From NCBI RefSeq assembly GCF_009791395.1, contig NZ_WSZK01000002.1, forward strand, positions 1 to 36,497: 36,497 nucleotides of DNA, given 5' to 3'. Position 1 is the first letter of the stretch; each line of letters opens with the position of its first letter. Shown piece after piece: positions 6,465-14,118 of this stretch. The translations under genes were made by a program, and so were the position numbers. Below the pieces are notes generated by a model. It was not told the DNA's origin, did not search any database, and saw only the letters and a list, made by a program, of their open reading frames with translations. The stretch is from Halomarina oriensis (GTDB lineage: Archaea; Halobacteriota; Halobacteria; Halobacteriales; Haloarculaceae).

Positions 6465-8128
6465 GCGAGTCGCCCGAACCCCCGGTCGTCGACCAGCCAC
6501 CCGACGAGTTCCCGACCGACGACACCGCCTTCGAGGTGTACGAACGCGGCGACGGCTGGCACTGGCGACTCGTCGACGAGGACGTCCCCCTCGCGTACGG
6601 GGCGCTCTCGCTGTCGACGCCGGCCGACGCCGCCGCGAGCGTCGACCGGGTCCGGGCGCTGGCCAGCGATACGGCCGTCGTCACGGGGCGGGCGGCGTTC
6701 GAGGTCGGTCGGACCGACACCGAGGCGTTCGACTGGCGACTCGTCGACGCCGACGAGACGGCCCTCGCCGTCGGTGTCGTCGCCCGCGACGAGGAGGCGA
6801 CGGTGACGACGGACGTCGCTCGCTTCCGAGCGGCCGCCGAGACGGCGACCGTCGCGCTCAGACGCCCGCCGGAGTCACGGCGGGCCATCGACGCCGACAG
6901 CCTCGTCGTCGGCGAACGCGCCGCGCTCGGCGAGACGCTGCGGTCGGTCGGGTCGCTGTTCACCCGTGGCCGCCGACACCGGAGTCTGCTCGACAGCATC
7001 GAGAAGCGAATCGTCGTCTCGGGCATTCGCGGGAAGTCCTCGACGGTCAGACGACTGGACGACATCTTCGGTCGACGCGGGTACGACACGCTGACGAAGA
7101 TAACGGGCAACCACCCCGTCACCATCCACAACGGCACCGTCGTCCCCATCGACCGCCGGGGGACGCGGACGACGCTCTACGAGAACGTCCCTCTGCTCGG
7201 GCAGTTCGGCGACTGGTTCGAGGGCAACGAGCGCGGCGACGTCGCCATCGTCGAGAACCAGGGCATCACCGAGTACACGACTCGGCTGGTCAACGAGCGG
7301 TTCGTCCGGCCACACGTCGTCGTCCTCACGAACGTCCGGCAGGACCACACCGACACGCTCGGGCCGGACCGCCAGACGCTGGCCCGGACGTTCGCCCGAA
7401 CCATCCCCGAGGGGACCCACGTCGTCAGCGGCGAACAGCACCCCGTGCTCCACGACTACCTGCGTGAGGAGGTAGAGCGGCGCGGAGCGACCATCGAACA
7501 GGTCGAGGTTCCCGACCGCCATCGCGGCCTGCTGGGTGCGGAGACGGTCCACGCGCTCGACGCCGTCCTCCGTGCGTTCGACGTCCGTGGACTGAGCGAC
7601 CGGCAACTCGACGCCTACCTCGACGGCGCACAACCGGAGTGGCTCGACACACCGGACGGTCGGGTGTTCAACGGCGCGGAGATAAACGACATCGAGAGCA
7701 CGGAGATGATTCGCCGGGCGCTGGCGGGCGACGAGCGAGTCCTCCCGTTCGTCTACCTCCGGGCCGACCGCCGGGGACGGACGGCGTCGTTCGTCGAGTA
7801 CCTGAACGTACTCGCCGACCGCGGTCGTATCGACCGGGCGCGTGTCGGCGGGGCGAACACGGGCGTCTTCGCCCGGAACGTCGACGTCCCGTGTACGACT
7901 CACGGCCGAGACGAAGACGCGGGCGCAGTGCTCGACGAGATGCTCGCGGAGGGCGACCCGGTGCTCCTGATGGGCAACACCGTCGACGAGTTCATGCGCG
8001 AGATGGAGCGAGCCATCGCCACACGCGCCGCCGACTACGACACGTTCGACGACGCGGACCCCGCGGAGACACCGACGCTCGACGTTCCCGAACCGGTCAC
8101 GAGCCAGCACCTCGCGGACGACGACTGA
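6461..8128 (+). CDS. PgsB/CapB-like Mur-type ligase with N-terminal DUF1508-like repeats
   Basis: A 555-residue protein (GTG start). The C-terminal about 380 residues are a Mur-ligase-type ATPase of the PgsB/CapB family: P-loop SGIRGKSSTVR (187-197), then TKITGNHP, IVENQGI, LTNVRQDHTDTLG, FNGAEINDIES and a closing LLMGNTVDEF. PgsB activates gamma-carboxyl groups of glutamate by phosphorylation to extend poly-gamma-glutamate. Family members usually have the P-loop near residue 40; here about 150 residues precede it. That extension holds two similar units, FEV..WRLVD at 24-39 and at 80-96, resembling the DUF1508 (YegP/HVO_2922) fold. No PgsA/CapA or PgsE/CapE gene follows, so the product may be poly-gamma-glutamate or another amide-linked polymer. 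Confidence 0.85.
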   Translation: MSESPEPPVVDQPPDEFPTDDTAFEVYERGDGWHWRLVDEDVPLAYGALSLSTPADAAASVDRVRALASDTAVVTGRAAFEVGRTDTEAFDWRLVDADETALAVGVVARDEEATVTTDVARFRAAAETATVALRRPPESRRAIDADSLVVGERAALGETLRSVGSLFTRGRRHRSLLDSIEKRIVVSGIRGKSSTVRRLDDIFGRRGYDTLTKITGNHPVTIHNGTVVPIDRRGTRTTLYENVPLLGQFGDWFEGNERGDVAIVENQGITEYTTRLVNERFVRPHVVVLTNVRQDHTDTLGPDRQTLARTFARTIPEGTHVVSGEQHPVLHDYLREEVERRGATIEQVEVPDRHRGLLGAETVHALDAVLRAFDVRGLSDRQLDAYLDGAQPEWLDTPDGRVFNGAEINDIESTEMIRRALAGDERVLPFVYLRADRRGRTASFVEYLNVLADRGRIDRARVGGANTGVFARNVDVPCTTHGRDEDAGAVLDEMLAEGDPVLLMGNTVDEFMREMERAIATRAADYDTFDDADPAETPTLDVPEPVTSQHLADDD

Positions 8129-8137
8129 GTTCGTCGG

Positions 8138-8344
8138 TCAGTTCGAGAGCAGCACGTCGCTCGCCTTCACGACCGCCGTCGTCTCGTCGCCCTCCGCGAG
8201 GCCGAGCCGTTCGACCGACCCGCTGGTGATGGTCGCCGGCGATTTCGTTGCCCCCACCGACGTCGAGGACGACTTCGGCGACCGGCCCCTCGACGTGATG
8301 CTCGTGACGGTGCCTTCGAGACGGTTGCGTGCGGACAGTGCCAT
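8138..8344 (-). CDS. Mop/TOBE-type molybdate-binding protein with a shifted central segment
   Basis: A 68-residue protein whose start (MALSARNRLEGTVTSI) and end (TITSGSVERLGLAEGDETTAVVKASDVLL) match single-domain Mop/TOBE proteins that bind molybdate or tungstate as oligomers. The middle (about residues 19-37) is Ser/Arg/Lys-rich and unlike the family. Read one base over, it becomes GPVAEVVLDVGGGNEIAG, exactly the expected beta-strand segment with typical haloarchaeal codons. One missing base in the CCCC run at 8286-8289 and one extra base near 8233-8241 would explain this, so length is unchanged. The protein as written would probably misfold. Either these are two sequencing indels or the gene is decaying. 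Confidence 0.8.
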   Translation of the reverse strand: MALSARNRLEGTVTSITSRGRSPKSSSTSVGATKSPATITSGSVERLGLAEGDETTAVVKASDVLLSN

Positions 8345-8402
8345 CGGAGTCGTGACGGCACGCCGAGAGAGAAGCCTGCTCCGCGCCGGGCGAACACCCG
8401 CC

Positions 8403-9254
8403 TCACTCGGGAGCGCGAGCCTTCAGCGAGAACAGGAACGGGAGCGACGCGCCCGGTAGCTCCCAGAACCCGTCGTCTCGCTCCTCCATCCCGGCGACCT
8501 GTTCGAAGCAGGCGAACTCGTGTTCGTGGAGGAACTCGAGGTCCAGGCCGGCGTCGAGCAGCGCCGTTACGACGTCGCCCAACGGGTGGGGCCACTCGCG
8601 GGTCTCGGTGCTGGCGACGTCGGCCTCCTCGTCGGCGTAGCTCCCGTCGACGTCGTAGGTCTGTGGCCCCTCGCCGAAGTACGGCCAGTCGGAGTGGAGG
8701 CGGCCGTCACGGACGCCGACGTCCATCAGGACGTGGCTGAACGGGTGGATTTCGGCGACGTAGAACGTCCCACCGGGCGCGAGACAGTCCGCGACGACCC
8801 GCGCCCACGCCTCGACGTCGGGCAACCACGTCAACACGCCGTAGGAGGTGAACACCACGTCGAAGCCACCCGCGGGCATCGCCTCGGCGTCGGCCAGTGC
8901 CGTCGGGGCGTCGTAGACGTTCGCCTCGACGAACTGCGCGTGGTCGGAGAGGTCGGCGTCGCTGGCGAGGTTACGCGCCGTCTCGATGGCCGTCTCGGAG
9001 AAGTCGACGCCGACCACCTCCGCACCCTCGCGGGCCCACGAGAGCGTGTCCATCCCGAAGTGACACTGGAGGTGGAGCAGGCTCCGCCCGTCGACGTCGC
9101 CCAGTTCCTCGCGCTCGACCCACTGGAGCGAACTCTCGCCGCCGAGGAACCCGTCCAGGTCGTAGAACTCCGTCGTCGGGTGGAGGGCGGCGAGGTCCTC
9201 CCAGTGTGCTCGGTTGAGCGCCATCCCCTCGTCCGCACCGGATGCGTCGTCCAT
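8403..9254 (-). CDS. Class I SAM-dependent methyltransferase
   Basis: A 283-residue protein with a Rossmann-type methyltransferase core. Motif I is LLHLQCHFGMDTL (59-71), followed by the acidic end of strand 2 (VVGVDFSETAIETAR). FDVVFTSYGVLTWLPD is motif IV-like, and LAPGGTFYVAE is the post-motif segment. The C-terminal region (EIHPFSHVL, WPYFGEGPQTYDVDGSY) resembles ubiquinone/menaquinone-type and unassigned bacterial small-molecule methyltransferases. The substrate is unknown. The ATG at 9254 is favoured because GGATTTGC on the minus strand lies about 27 bases upstream; the Met 10 codons later is an alternative. The Mop gene follows after 58 bases on the same strand. Confidence 0.85.
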   Translation of the reverse strand: MDDASGADEGMALNRAHWEDLAALHPTTEFYDLDGFLGGESSLQWVEREELGDVDGRSLLHLQCHFGMDTLSWAREGAEVVGVDFSETAIETARNLASDADLSDHAQFVEANVYDAPTALADAEAMPAGGFDVVFTSYGVLTWLPDVEAWARVVADCLAPGGTFYVAEIHPFSHVLMDVGVRDGRLHSDWPYFGEGPQTYDVDGSYADEEADVASTETREWPHPLGDVVTALLDAGLDLEFLHEHEFACFEQVAGMEERDDGFWELPGASLPFLFSLKARAPE

Positions 9255-9314
9255 ACTCGGCGTCTCCGGCGAGAGTGCAAATCCGTTCTGGAGCCGTGTC
9301 GGGCCACCACGGAC

Positions 9315-9692
9315 CTACTTCCACGGGTTCGAGACGAGTTCGCGCTGGACGCTCGCGCCGACACGCAGGCGACAGTCCGACCGTGGTCGGGCGATACAAC
9401 AGAGCACGTAGTCATCCTCGCGGTGGTGCGCCTTCAACGCCCGTGGCGGTCGCTCGTGGACCACCTCGCCGGCTTCCAGATGCGCGGTACAGGTCGCACA
9501 CGCGCCGGTGAGACAGCCGAACGGGAGGCCGAGGTCGGCACGTTCGGCCGCGTCGAGAATCGTCTCGTCGCCCGCTACGCGAAGCGTCTCATCCTCGCCG
9601 TCGGGCCACGTCAGGACGATACGGTGAACGTCGCCATCGCCACCCGTCGCCGTCCCGTTCGCGTCGTCCGTGTCGTCCGTGTCGTCTACCAC
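9315..9692 (-). CDS. Plant-type [2Fe-2S] ferredoxin
   Basis: A 125-residue electron carrier, counting from a GTG one base after the upstream gene's stop. An ATG at 9749 would give 144 residues but overlaps that gene by 56 bases. The cluster motif is C60-x4-C65-x2-C68 (GCLTGACATC), with the fourth ligand at C98 or C99 (YVLCCIARP). The core sequence VHRIVLTWPDGEDETLRV is the first beta hairpin. A short Asp/Thr tandem repeat (DDTDDTDD) precedes the domain as a linker. It is tightly coupled to the SBP56 gene, suggesting a shared transcript and possibly an electron-transfer partnership, though SBP56 proteins are not known to need a ferredoxin. Confidence 0.88.
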   Translation of the reverse strand: MVDDTDDTDDANGTATGGDGDVHRIVLTWPDGEDETLRVAGDETILDAAERADLGLPFGCLTGACATCTAHLEAGEVVHERPPRALKAHHREDDYVLCCIARPRSDCRLRVGASVQRELVSNPWK

Positions 9693-9693
9693 G

Positions 9694-11088
9694 TCACGAC
9701 CAGACGTCGCTGGTGCAGTCGCCGTCGGGCCAGCGAATCTCGTGGGCACGGGCCGGTCCGTGGGGCATCTCGCCGAAGTCGACCAGGAACTCCTCGTCGA
9801 GTTCCATCGTCCCGCGCCGCGGGTCGACGTCGGCTTTCAGCATCACCGACCCCTCCGCCCCCTCGTCGGGGTAGAACTGCTCGTCCCACGAGGAGAACAG
9901 CGAGGTGGTCCAGTAGAGGCGTTCGCCGTCGAGGCTCAACTGGAGCATCTGCGGGCCGCCGTGGACCGCCCGCTCGCCCTCGATGGGGTGGCGCGGGCCG
10001 AAGTTCCCGCCCGCCCAGATTCGGTCGGCCAGTCGGGGGTTATCGGGGTCGCTGACGTCGTACATCCGGACGTCGCCGTGGAGCCAGTTCGAGAAGAACA
10101 GGTAGCGGTCGTCCATCGAGACGAGCAGGTCCGTGACGAGGCCGGGGACGGGCATGTCCCAGTCGTCGTGTTCCCGAGACTCGACGTCGATGACCTTGTC
10201 GGCGTGGTAGGTCCCATCACGTTCGTAGAAGTGGAACACGTTCGAGGAGAGCGCCGCGCCGACGAACCCGTGGGTCGAGACGGGCGAGTGCAGGAAGCGG
10301 ACTTCGAGCGGAATCATCCCCTCCTCTCCCAGGTCGAGGGTCTGTTTCACCGTCCCCTCCTCCCAGTTCCAGACGTGGAGCTTCCGGCCGTAGTTGCCCG
10401 CCTCGACGTCCTCCATGTCGAAACCGGGGTAGTACGTCTTCGGTGCGGCCCACTCGCTCGATATCATCACGTTCCGCCGGGGCTGGTACCAGTAGTCGTA
10501 GTTCATCTCTATCTCGCCGGGCGGGTCCCACCGGCCCGCGATCTCGAAGTCGTCGTTCAGTTCGAGGAACCCGCCGGGCAACTCCCCGTCGGCGTCCCCG
10601 AGCATCGAGAGGACCATCTTCCCGTCGGGCACGCAGTGGACGGTGTGCGGTGCGCTCAGGTCGTACTCGAACACCTCCTCGGGTTCGATGACGTGCGCGA
10701 GTTCCGGGTTGCGTCGGTCCGTCGCGTCGACGACGTGGATGCGCGAGGAGCGCTGGCCCGGAATCACGAGGTGCTGTCGTTCGAGGCCGTCCATGTGACA
10801 CGACGAGGAACAGGCGTTCCAGCCGAAGTGGTGGAGTTCGTCGCCGCGATTCGGCATCTCGACCCGGTCGACGACCTCGCAGTACGTCTCGGAGTCGGGG
10901 TCCACGTCGACGACGCCGAGGAAGTCTGGCGCGTCGACGTCCGTCCCGACGTACAATCCCATGACGTAGGCGAGTTTCTCGGGGGTCGACTCCTCGATGG
11001 CCGCCTGTGGCGTCGAGTAGCCCGGCCCGTCGTGGTGGTCGTGGTCGTGTGCGTGTGTGTCGGTGCTGGAATCGTCCGCGTCGCTCAT
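9694..11088 (-). CDS. SBP56-family protein (selenium-binding protein / methanethiol oxidase)
   Basis: A 464-residue beta-propeller protein closely resembling human SELENBP1 and bacterial methanethiol oxidase, which oxidises methanethiol to formaldehyde, hydrogen sulfide and hydrogen peroxide, probably with copper. Matches include HHFGWNACSSSC (86-97) with the conserved Cys93, VIPGQRSSRIHVVD, YDYWYQPRRNVMISSEWAAP, FSNWLHGDVRMYDVSDP, GGPQMLQLSLDGERLYWTTS and the closing DCTSDVWS. The N-terminus has an added His-rich stretch, HAHDHDHHDG (12-21), that could bind copper or another metal. No signal peptide is visible, so the protein is cytoplasmic as written. The ferredoxin gene follows immediately. 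Substrate is inferred from the family. Confidence 0.92.
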   Translation of the reverse strand: MSDADDSSTDTHAHDHDHHDGPGYSTPQAAIEESTPEKLAYVMGLYVGTDVDAPDFLGVVDVDPDSETYCEVVDRVEMPNRGDELHHFGWNACSSSCHMDGLERQHLVIPGQRSSRIHVVDATDRRNPELAHVIEPEEVFEYDLSAPHTVHCVPDGKMVLSMLGDADGELPGGFLELNDDFEIAGRWDPPGEIEMNYDYWYQPRRNVMISSEWAAPKTYYPGFDMEDVEAGNYGRKLHVWNWEEGTVKQTLDLGEEGMIPLEVRFLHSPVSTHGFVGAALSSNVFHFYERDGTYHADKVIDVESREHDDWDMPVPGLVTDLLVSMDDRYLFFSNWLHGDVRMYDVSDPDNPRLADRIWAGGNFGPRHPIEGERAVHGGPQMLQLSLDGERLYWTTSLFSSWDEQFYPDEGAEGSVMLKADVDPRRGTMELDEEFLVDFGEMPHGPARAHEIRWPDGDCTSDVWS

Positions 11089-11370
11089 GGTCGTCTGAGC
11101 CGTGACGGTGTGCGAACCTCACTCATCCCCTCGCGGCCACCGCTGCCGATAGCCACGACGGACCGACAGCTCCAGACCCTCCATAGCCGGAGGTCATCAG
11201 TCCTATGAGCGACAAATACTGCTACAACTCGCCGTCAACGATAGCAGCAACAACTGCTCCCTCCCCGCTCGGATAACAGTCACGTGAGCGGACCGTCCCT
11301 GTCGTGTCAAGCGGCTTACCGAACGAGGGTTCGGGAAGCACTGATAGGTGACGACACACAGGGGCAGACG
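11089..11370. other. Divergent promoter region between the SBP56 and S9 peptidase genes
   Basis: 282 bases with no gene I can support. It must hold both promoters. A CTGATAGG element (11341-11348) lies 22-30 bases before the peptidase ATG and could be its TATA box. An AT-richer stretch at 11205-11225 (GACAAATACTGC) is the other candidate. No clear operator is seen. Confidence 0.4.
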
Positions 11371-13257
11371 ATGACGGATTCAGACGTCGACGTCCTCGAG
11401 GCGCTCGCCAGCCTTCCGACGATGGCCCACCCGACGGTGTCGCCGGACGGTGACCGCGTCGCGTTCTACTACGACATCTCCGGACGCAACGAGTTACACG
11501 TCCTCGACGTCGAGACGGGCGAGCACGAACAGGTCTCCGACGGCGAGGTGCCACGGAACGCACGCTGGGGGACGGAGTGGAGCGCGGACGGCGACCAGGT
11601 GTACTTCCACCTCGACGACGACGGCAACGAACAGAACGACGTCTGGGCGTTCGACCTCGACTCCCGAAGCGCGGAACCGGTCGTCGAACTCGACGGCCAG
11701 ACCTCCCTGAGCGACGTGAGCGACGATGGGGAACGGCTCCTCCTCGGCTCGACACGCGACGGGCAGATGAACGTCTACAGCCACGACCTGACCACCGACG
11801 AGACGACGAAACTCACCGACTACGAGCGGGCGGCGGCCAGCGGGACCTTCTCACCCGACGGTGAGCGCATCGCCTACGCGACCAACGAGTCCGACGACTT
11901 CGGGAACGTGGACGTCTACGTCGCCGACGCCGACGGGTCGAACCCCCGGAACCTCCACGTCGGGGAGGACGGTGCGGAGGCCGGCCCCGCCGACTGGCAC
12001 GACGACGGCCGGCGACTGCTCGTCTCCGACAACACGGAGGACCTCTCGCGCTGTGGCGTCTACGACCTCGACACCGACGAAGTGACGTGGTTCGGTGACC
12101 TGACCGCGGAAGAACAGCCCGCACGCTTCCTCGACGAGGACCGGTTCCTCGCGGTCCGGACCCGCGACGCGGCCGCCGTCCCCGTCGTCTACGACCTCGA
12201 GACGGGCGAAGGCGAGGAGTTCGACGTCCCCGAAGGCGTCGCCTCCAGCATCGGCGGCACCGGCCTCCTCGACGACGGCCGGGTCCCCATCAACCTCACC
12301 ACGCCGAACCGACGTCCGGAACTGCTCGCGTACGACCTCGACTCCGGCGAGACGGAGACCCTCGTCGACGCGGAGTACGGCCCGTTCGAACGGGAGGACT
12401 TCGCCGACGCGGAGTACTTCACCTTCGAGAGCTTCGACGTTGCCGAGCAAAGCTCGGCAGGCAGCCAGACGCAGTCTGGCGACGGGCTCGAAATCGGCGC
12501 ACTGCTCTACGACTCGGGCCAGCGCCCGTCGCCGCTCATCGTCAACCCACACGGCGGGCCGCGTGCGGCCGACTACAAGTCGTTCGGCCTCTACACGCAG
12601 TTCCTCGTCTCGCGGGGCTACTCCGTCCTGCAGGTCAACTACCGCGGCTCGACCGGTCGTGGGAAGACGTTCGTCGACCTGCTGAAGATGGACTGGGGCG
12701 GCGGCGAACAGCGCGACATCGCCGAGGCGACCGAACTCGTCAGCGACTACGACTGGATAGACGACGACCGCGTGGTCGTCTTCGGTGGCTCCTACGGCGG
12801 CTACAGCGCCTACTGCCAGACGACGATGCACCCGGAGCTCTACGATGCCGGCATCGCCTGGATCGGCGTCACCGACCTCGTCGACATGTACGAGAACACG
12901 ATGCCCCACTTCCGGACCGAACTGATGGAGAAGTACCTCGGCACGCCCGAGGAGAACCCCGACCTCTACCACGACCGCTCGCCGGTCCACCACGCCGAGC
13001 ACCTCGACTGCCCCCTGCTGATGGTCCACGGCGTCAACGACCGCCGCGTCCCCGTCAGTCAGGCCCGCATCTTCCGTGACCGACTGGAGGAACTGGGCTT
13101 CGAGGAGGGTGAGGACGACGACTACGAGTACGTCGAACTCGGCGAGGAGGGCCACGCCTCCTCGGACATCGACCAGAAGATTCGCCTGTTCGAGATTCTC
13201 GACGACTTCTTGGAGCGGCGGGTCGGGACGACCGTCGAGTCGCTAGCCGACGACTAA
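11371..13257 (+). CDS. S9-family peptidase (prolyl oligopeptidase / acylaminoacyl-peptidase type)
   Basis: A 628-residue serine peptidase. Residues about 15-370 form a WD40/TolB-like beta-propeller with repeated blades (SPDGDRVAFYYD, SADGDQVYFHLD, SPDGERIAYATN). The rest is an alpha/beta hydrolase with a complete triad: Ser474 (GGSYGG), Asp557 (HGVNDRRVP) and His595 (EEGHASS). HGGPR is the oxyanion segment. No signal peptide, so intracellular peptide turnover is likely. I start at ATG 11371 because the conserved ALASLPTMAHPTVSPDG follows directly; an in-frame upstream GTG adds residues unlike the family. Residues 357-371 are an extra, Ser/Gln-rich insert encoded by two DNA palindromes at the propeller-hydrolase junction. 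Confidence 0.93.
   Translation: MTDSDVDVLEALASLPTMAHPTVSPDGDRVAFYYDISGRNELHVLDVETGEHEQVSDGEVPRNARWGTEWSADGDQVYFHLDDDGNEQNDVWAFDLDSRSAEPVVELDGQTSLSDVSDDGERLLLGSTRDGQMNVYSHDLTTDETTKLTDYERAAASGTFSPDGERIAYATNESDDFGNVDVYVADADGSNPRNLHVGEDGAEAGPADWHDDGRRLLVSDNTEDLSRCGVYDLDTDEVTWFGDLTAEEQPARFLDEDRFLAVRTRDAAAVPVVYDLETGEGEEFDVPEGVASSIGGTGLLDDGRVPINLTTPNRRPELLAYDLDSGETETLVDAEYGPFEREDFADAEYFTFESFDVAEQSSAGSQTQSGDGLEIGALLYDSGQRPSPLIVNPHGGPRAADYKSFGLYTQFLVSRGYSVLQVNYRGSTGRGKTFVDLLKMDWGGGEQRDIAEATELVSDYDWIDDDRVVVFGGSYGGYSAYCQTTMHPELYDAGIAWIGVTDLVDMYENTMPHFRTELMEKYLGTPEENPDLYHDRSPVHHAEHLDCPLLMVHGVNDRRVPVSQARIFRDRLEELGFEEGEDDDYEYVELGEEGHASSDIDQKIRLFEILDDFLERRVGTTVESLADD
12439..12483 (+). repeat. In-frame 45-base palindromic insert inside the S9 peptidase gene
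   Basis: Two perfect hairpins lie in tandem. TGCCGAGC (12441-12448) pairs with GCTCGGCA (12452-12459) over an AAA loop; GCCAGAC (12464-12470) pairs with GTCTGGC (12474-12480) over a GCA loop. The block encodes 15 residues between Asp356 and Gly372, and CGAC occurs at both edges (12435-12438 and 12480-12483), which could be a target duplication. Removing it leaves a smooth reading frame. Confidence 0.6.
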
Positions 13258-13578
13258 GCACCCACCTTTTGTACCCGACCGGGGGTTCGCTCGCGTTGCT
13301 CGCTCACCCCCGGAGGGCAAAAGCTGGATCAAAAGGATTTCTCGCGGACTTCGCCACGGCAAGCCGTGGCTCCGTCCGCTCGTCACCCCGCTCTCTCGCT
13401 TCGTCGCCGGCGGCGTTGCCGCCGGCTTCCAGCGAGACGGCGAAGCCGTCTCGCGTTGCTCGTTCCCGGTACAATTCACAGTGGTTCCGCACCGCGTGGA
13501 TTGCCGGTAATGTTAGACGCGTGCCGCGAGTGTATCTGTCACCTGAAGATACTTACCTCAGTAGTCATCACGGAAATT
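13258..13578. other. Noncoding stretch with a cluster of perfect hairpins
   Basis: No gene found. Four perfect inverted repeats follow each other: 13281-13288 with 13308-13315 (8 bp, 19-base loop), 13355-13362 with 13365-13372 (8 bp, AA loop), 13408-13416 with 13420-13428 (9 bp, GTT loop) and 13434-13443 with 13447-13456 (10 bp, GAA loop). GCGTTGCTCG recurs at 13295-13304 and 13454-13463. A short T run (13269-13272) right after the peptidase stop may terminate it. ATACTTACC (13551-13559) is a likely TATA box for the next gene. Confidence 0.6.
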
Positions 13579-14118
13579 GTGCCGTTCAGACGAGAAGTTC
13601 TCCGTTTGATTGGAGCCGCGAGCGTTGTTGGCTTAGCTGGTTGTTCGAGTGGTCAAACCACCTCTGGGACAGTTGCGACCAAGACTGTCACCATCGGCGT
13701 GCCGACCGACGATGAAACTGTTTTTGACGTCGTGGCCGCTGTACTCACCTACGAACCAGAAGAACGACTGGTGACGGGGGAGTACCCGGATATCCTCTCC
13801 GGAATCTTCCAGAGCCACTCGATGGCTGTTACCGAACAGGTACACGAACGGGTGAGCAGTCAATACTCGTACGTTCACTACAACACGAACATCGTTCCAG
13901 ACGATGGGTCCGAACCGGCGAACGGACGTGTGTCCCGGTCCATTTTCAACACTCTTTCAGTCGGGGGGACAGCCACCGTCGACCCGTACATGAAATCCGT
14001 CGACGAGGACCACTCCGTCGGGTTTCTCCGCGTAGATTCGACGTCACCGTTGGAACAGCCACCAAATGAAACGACGGTGAACACCTACAGCTGGGAAGCA
14101 CGCGTCGACGACGTATAA
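13579..14118 (+). CDS. Putative Tat-type lipoprotein of unknown function
   Basis: A 179-residue protein, not recognised. It begins (GTG start) with PFRREVLRLIGAASVVGLAGC: twin arginines, a hydrophobic stretch and a lipobox LAGC, so a lipid-anchored protein exported by Tat is expected. After the signal come TVTIGVPTDDETVFDVVAAV and a region rich in Ser, Thr and Val with no cysteines, which suggests a beta-rich domain. ATG codons upstream would place the signal internally, whereas the GTG lies about 22-28 bases after a TATA-like element. Codons are noticeably less GC-rich than those of its neighbours (GTT, TTA, ATT, GAT are frequent) and the gene sits between structured noncoding blocks, so recent acquisition is likely. 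Confidence 0.65.
   Translation: MPFRREVLRLIGAASVVGLAGCSSGQTTSGTVATKTVTIGVPTDDETVFDVVAAVLTYEPEERLVTGEYPDILSGIFQSHSMAVTEQVHERVSSQYSYVHYNTNIVPDDGSEPANGRVSRSIFNTLSVGGTATVDPYMKSVDEDHSVGFLRVDSTSPLEQPPNETTVNTYSWEARVDDV

Noticed and set aside
8520-11208. Two 500-codon plus-strand open frames across the methyltransferase, ferredoxin and SBP56 genes
   Set aside because: Shadows of three recognisable minus-strand genes; sequences lack domains and turn arginine-rich.
11851-13155. 434-codon minus-strand frame opposite the S9 peptidase
   Set aside because: Valine/arginine-rich antisense shadow; the plus strand has a complete catalytic triad.
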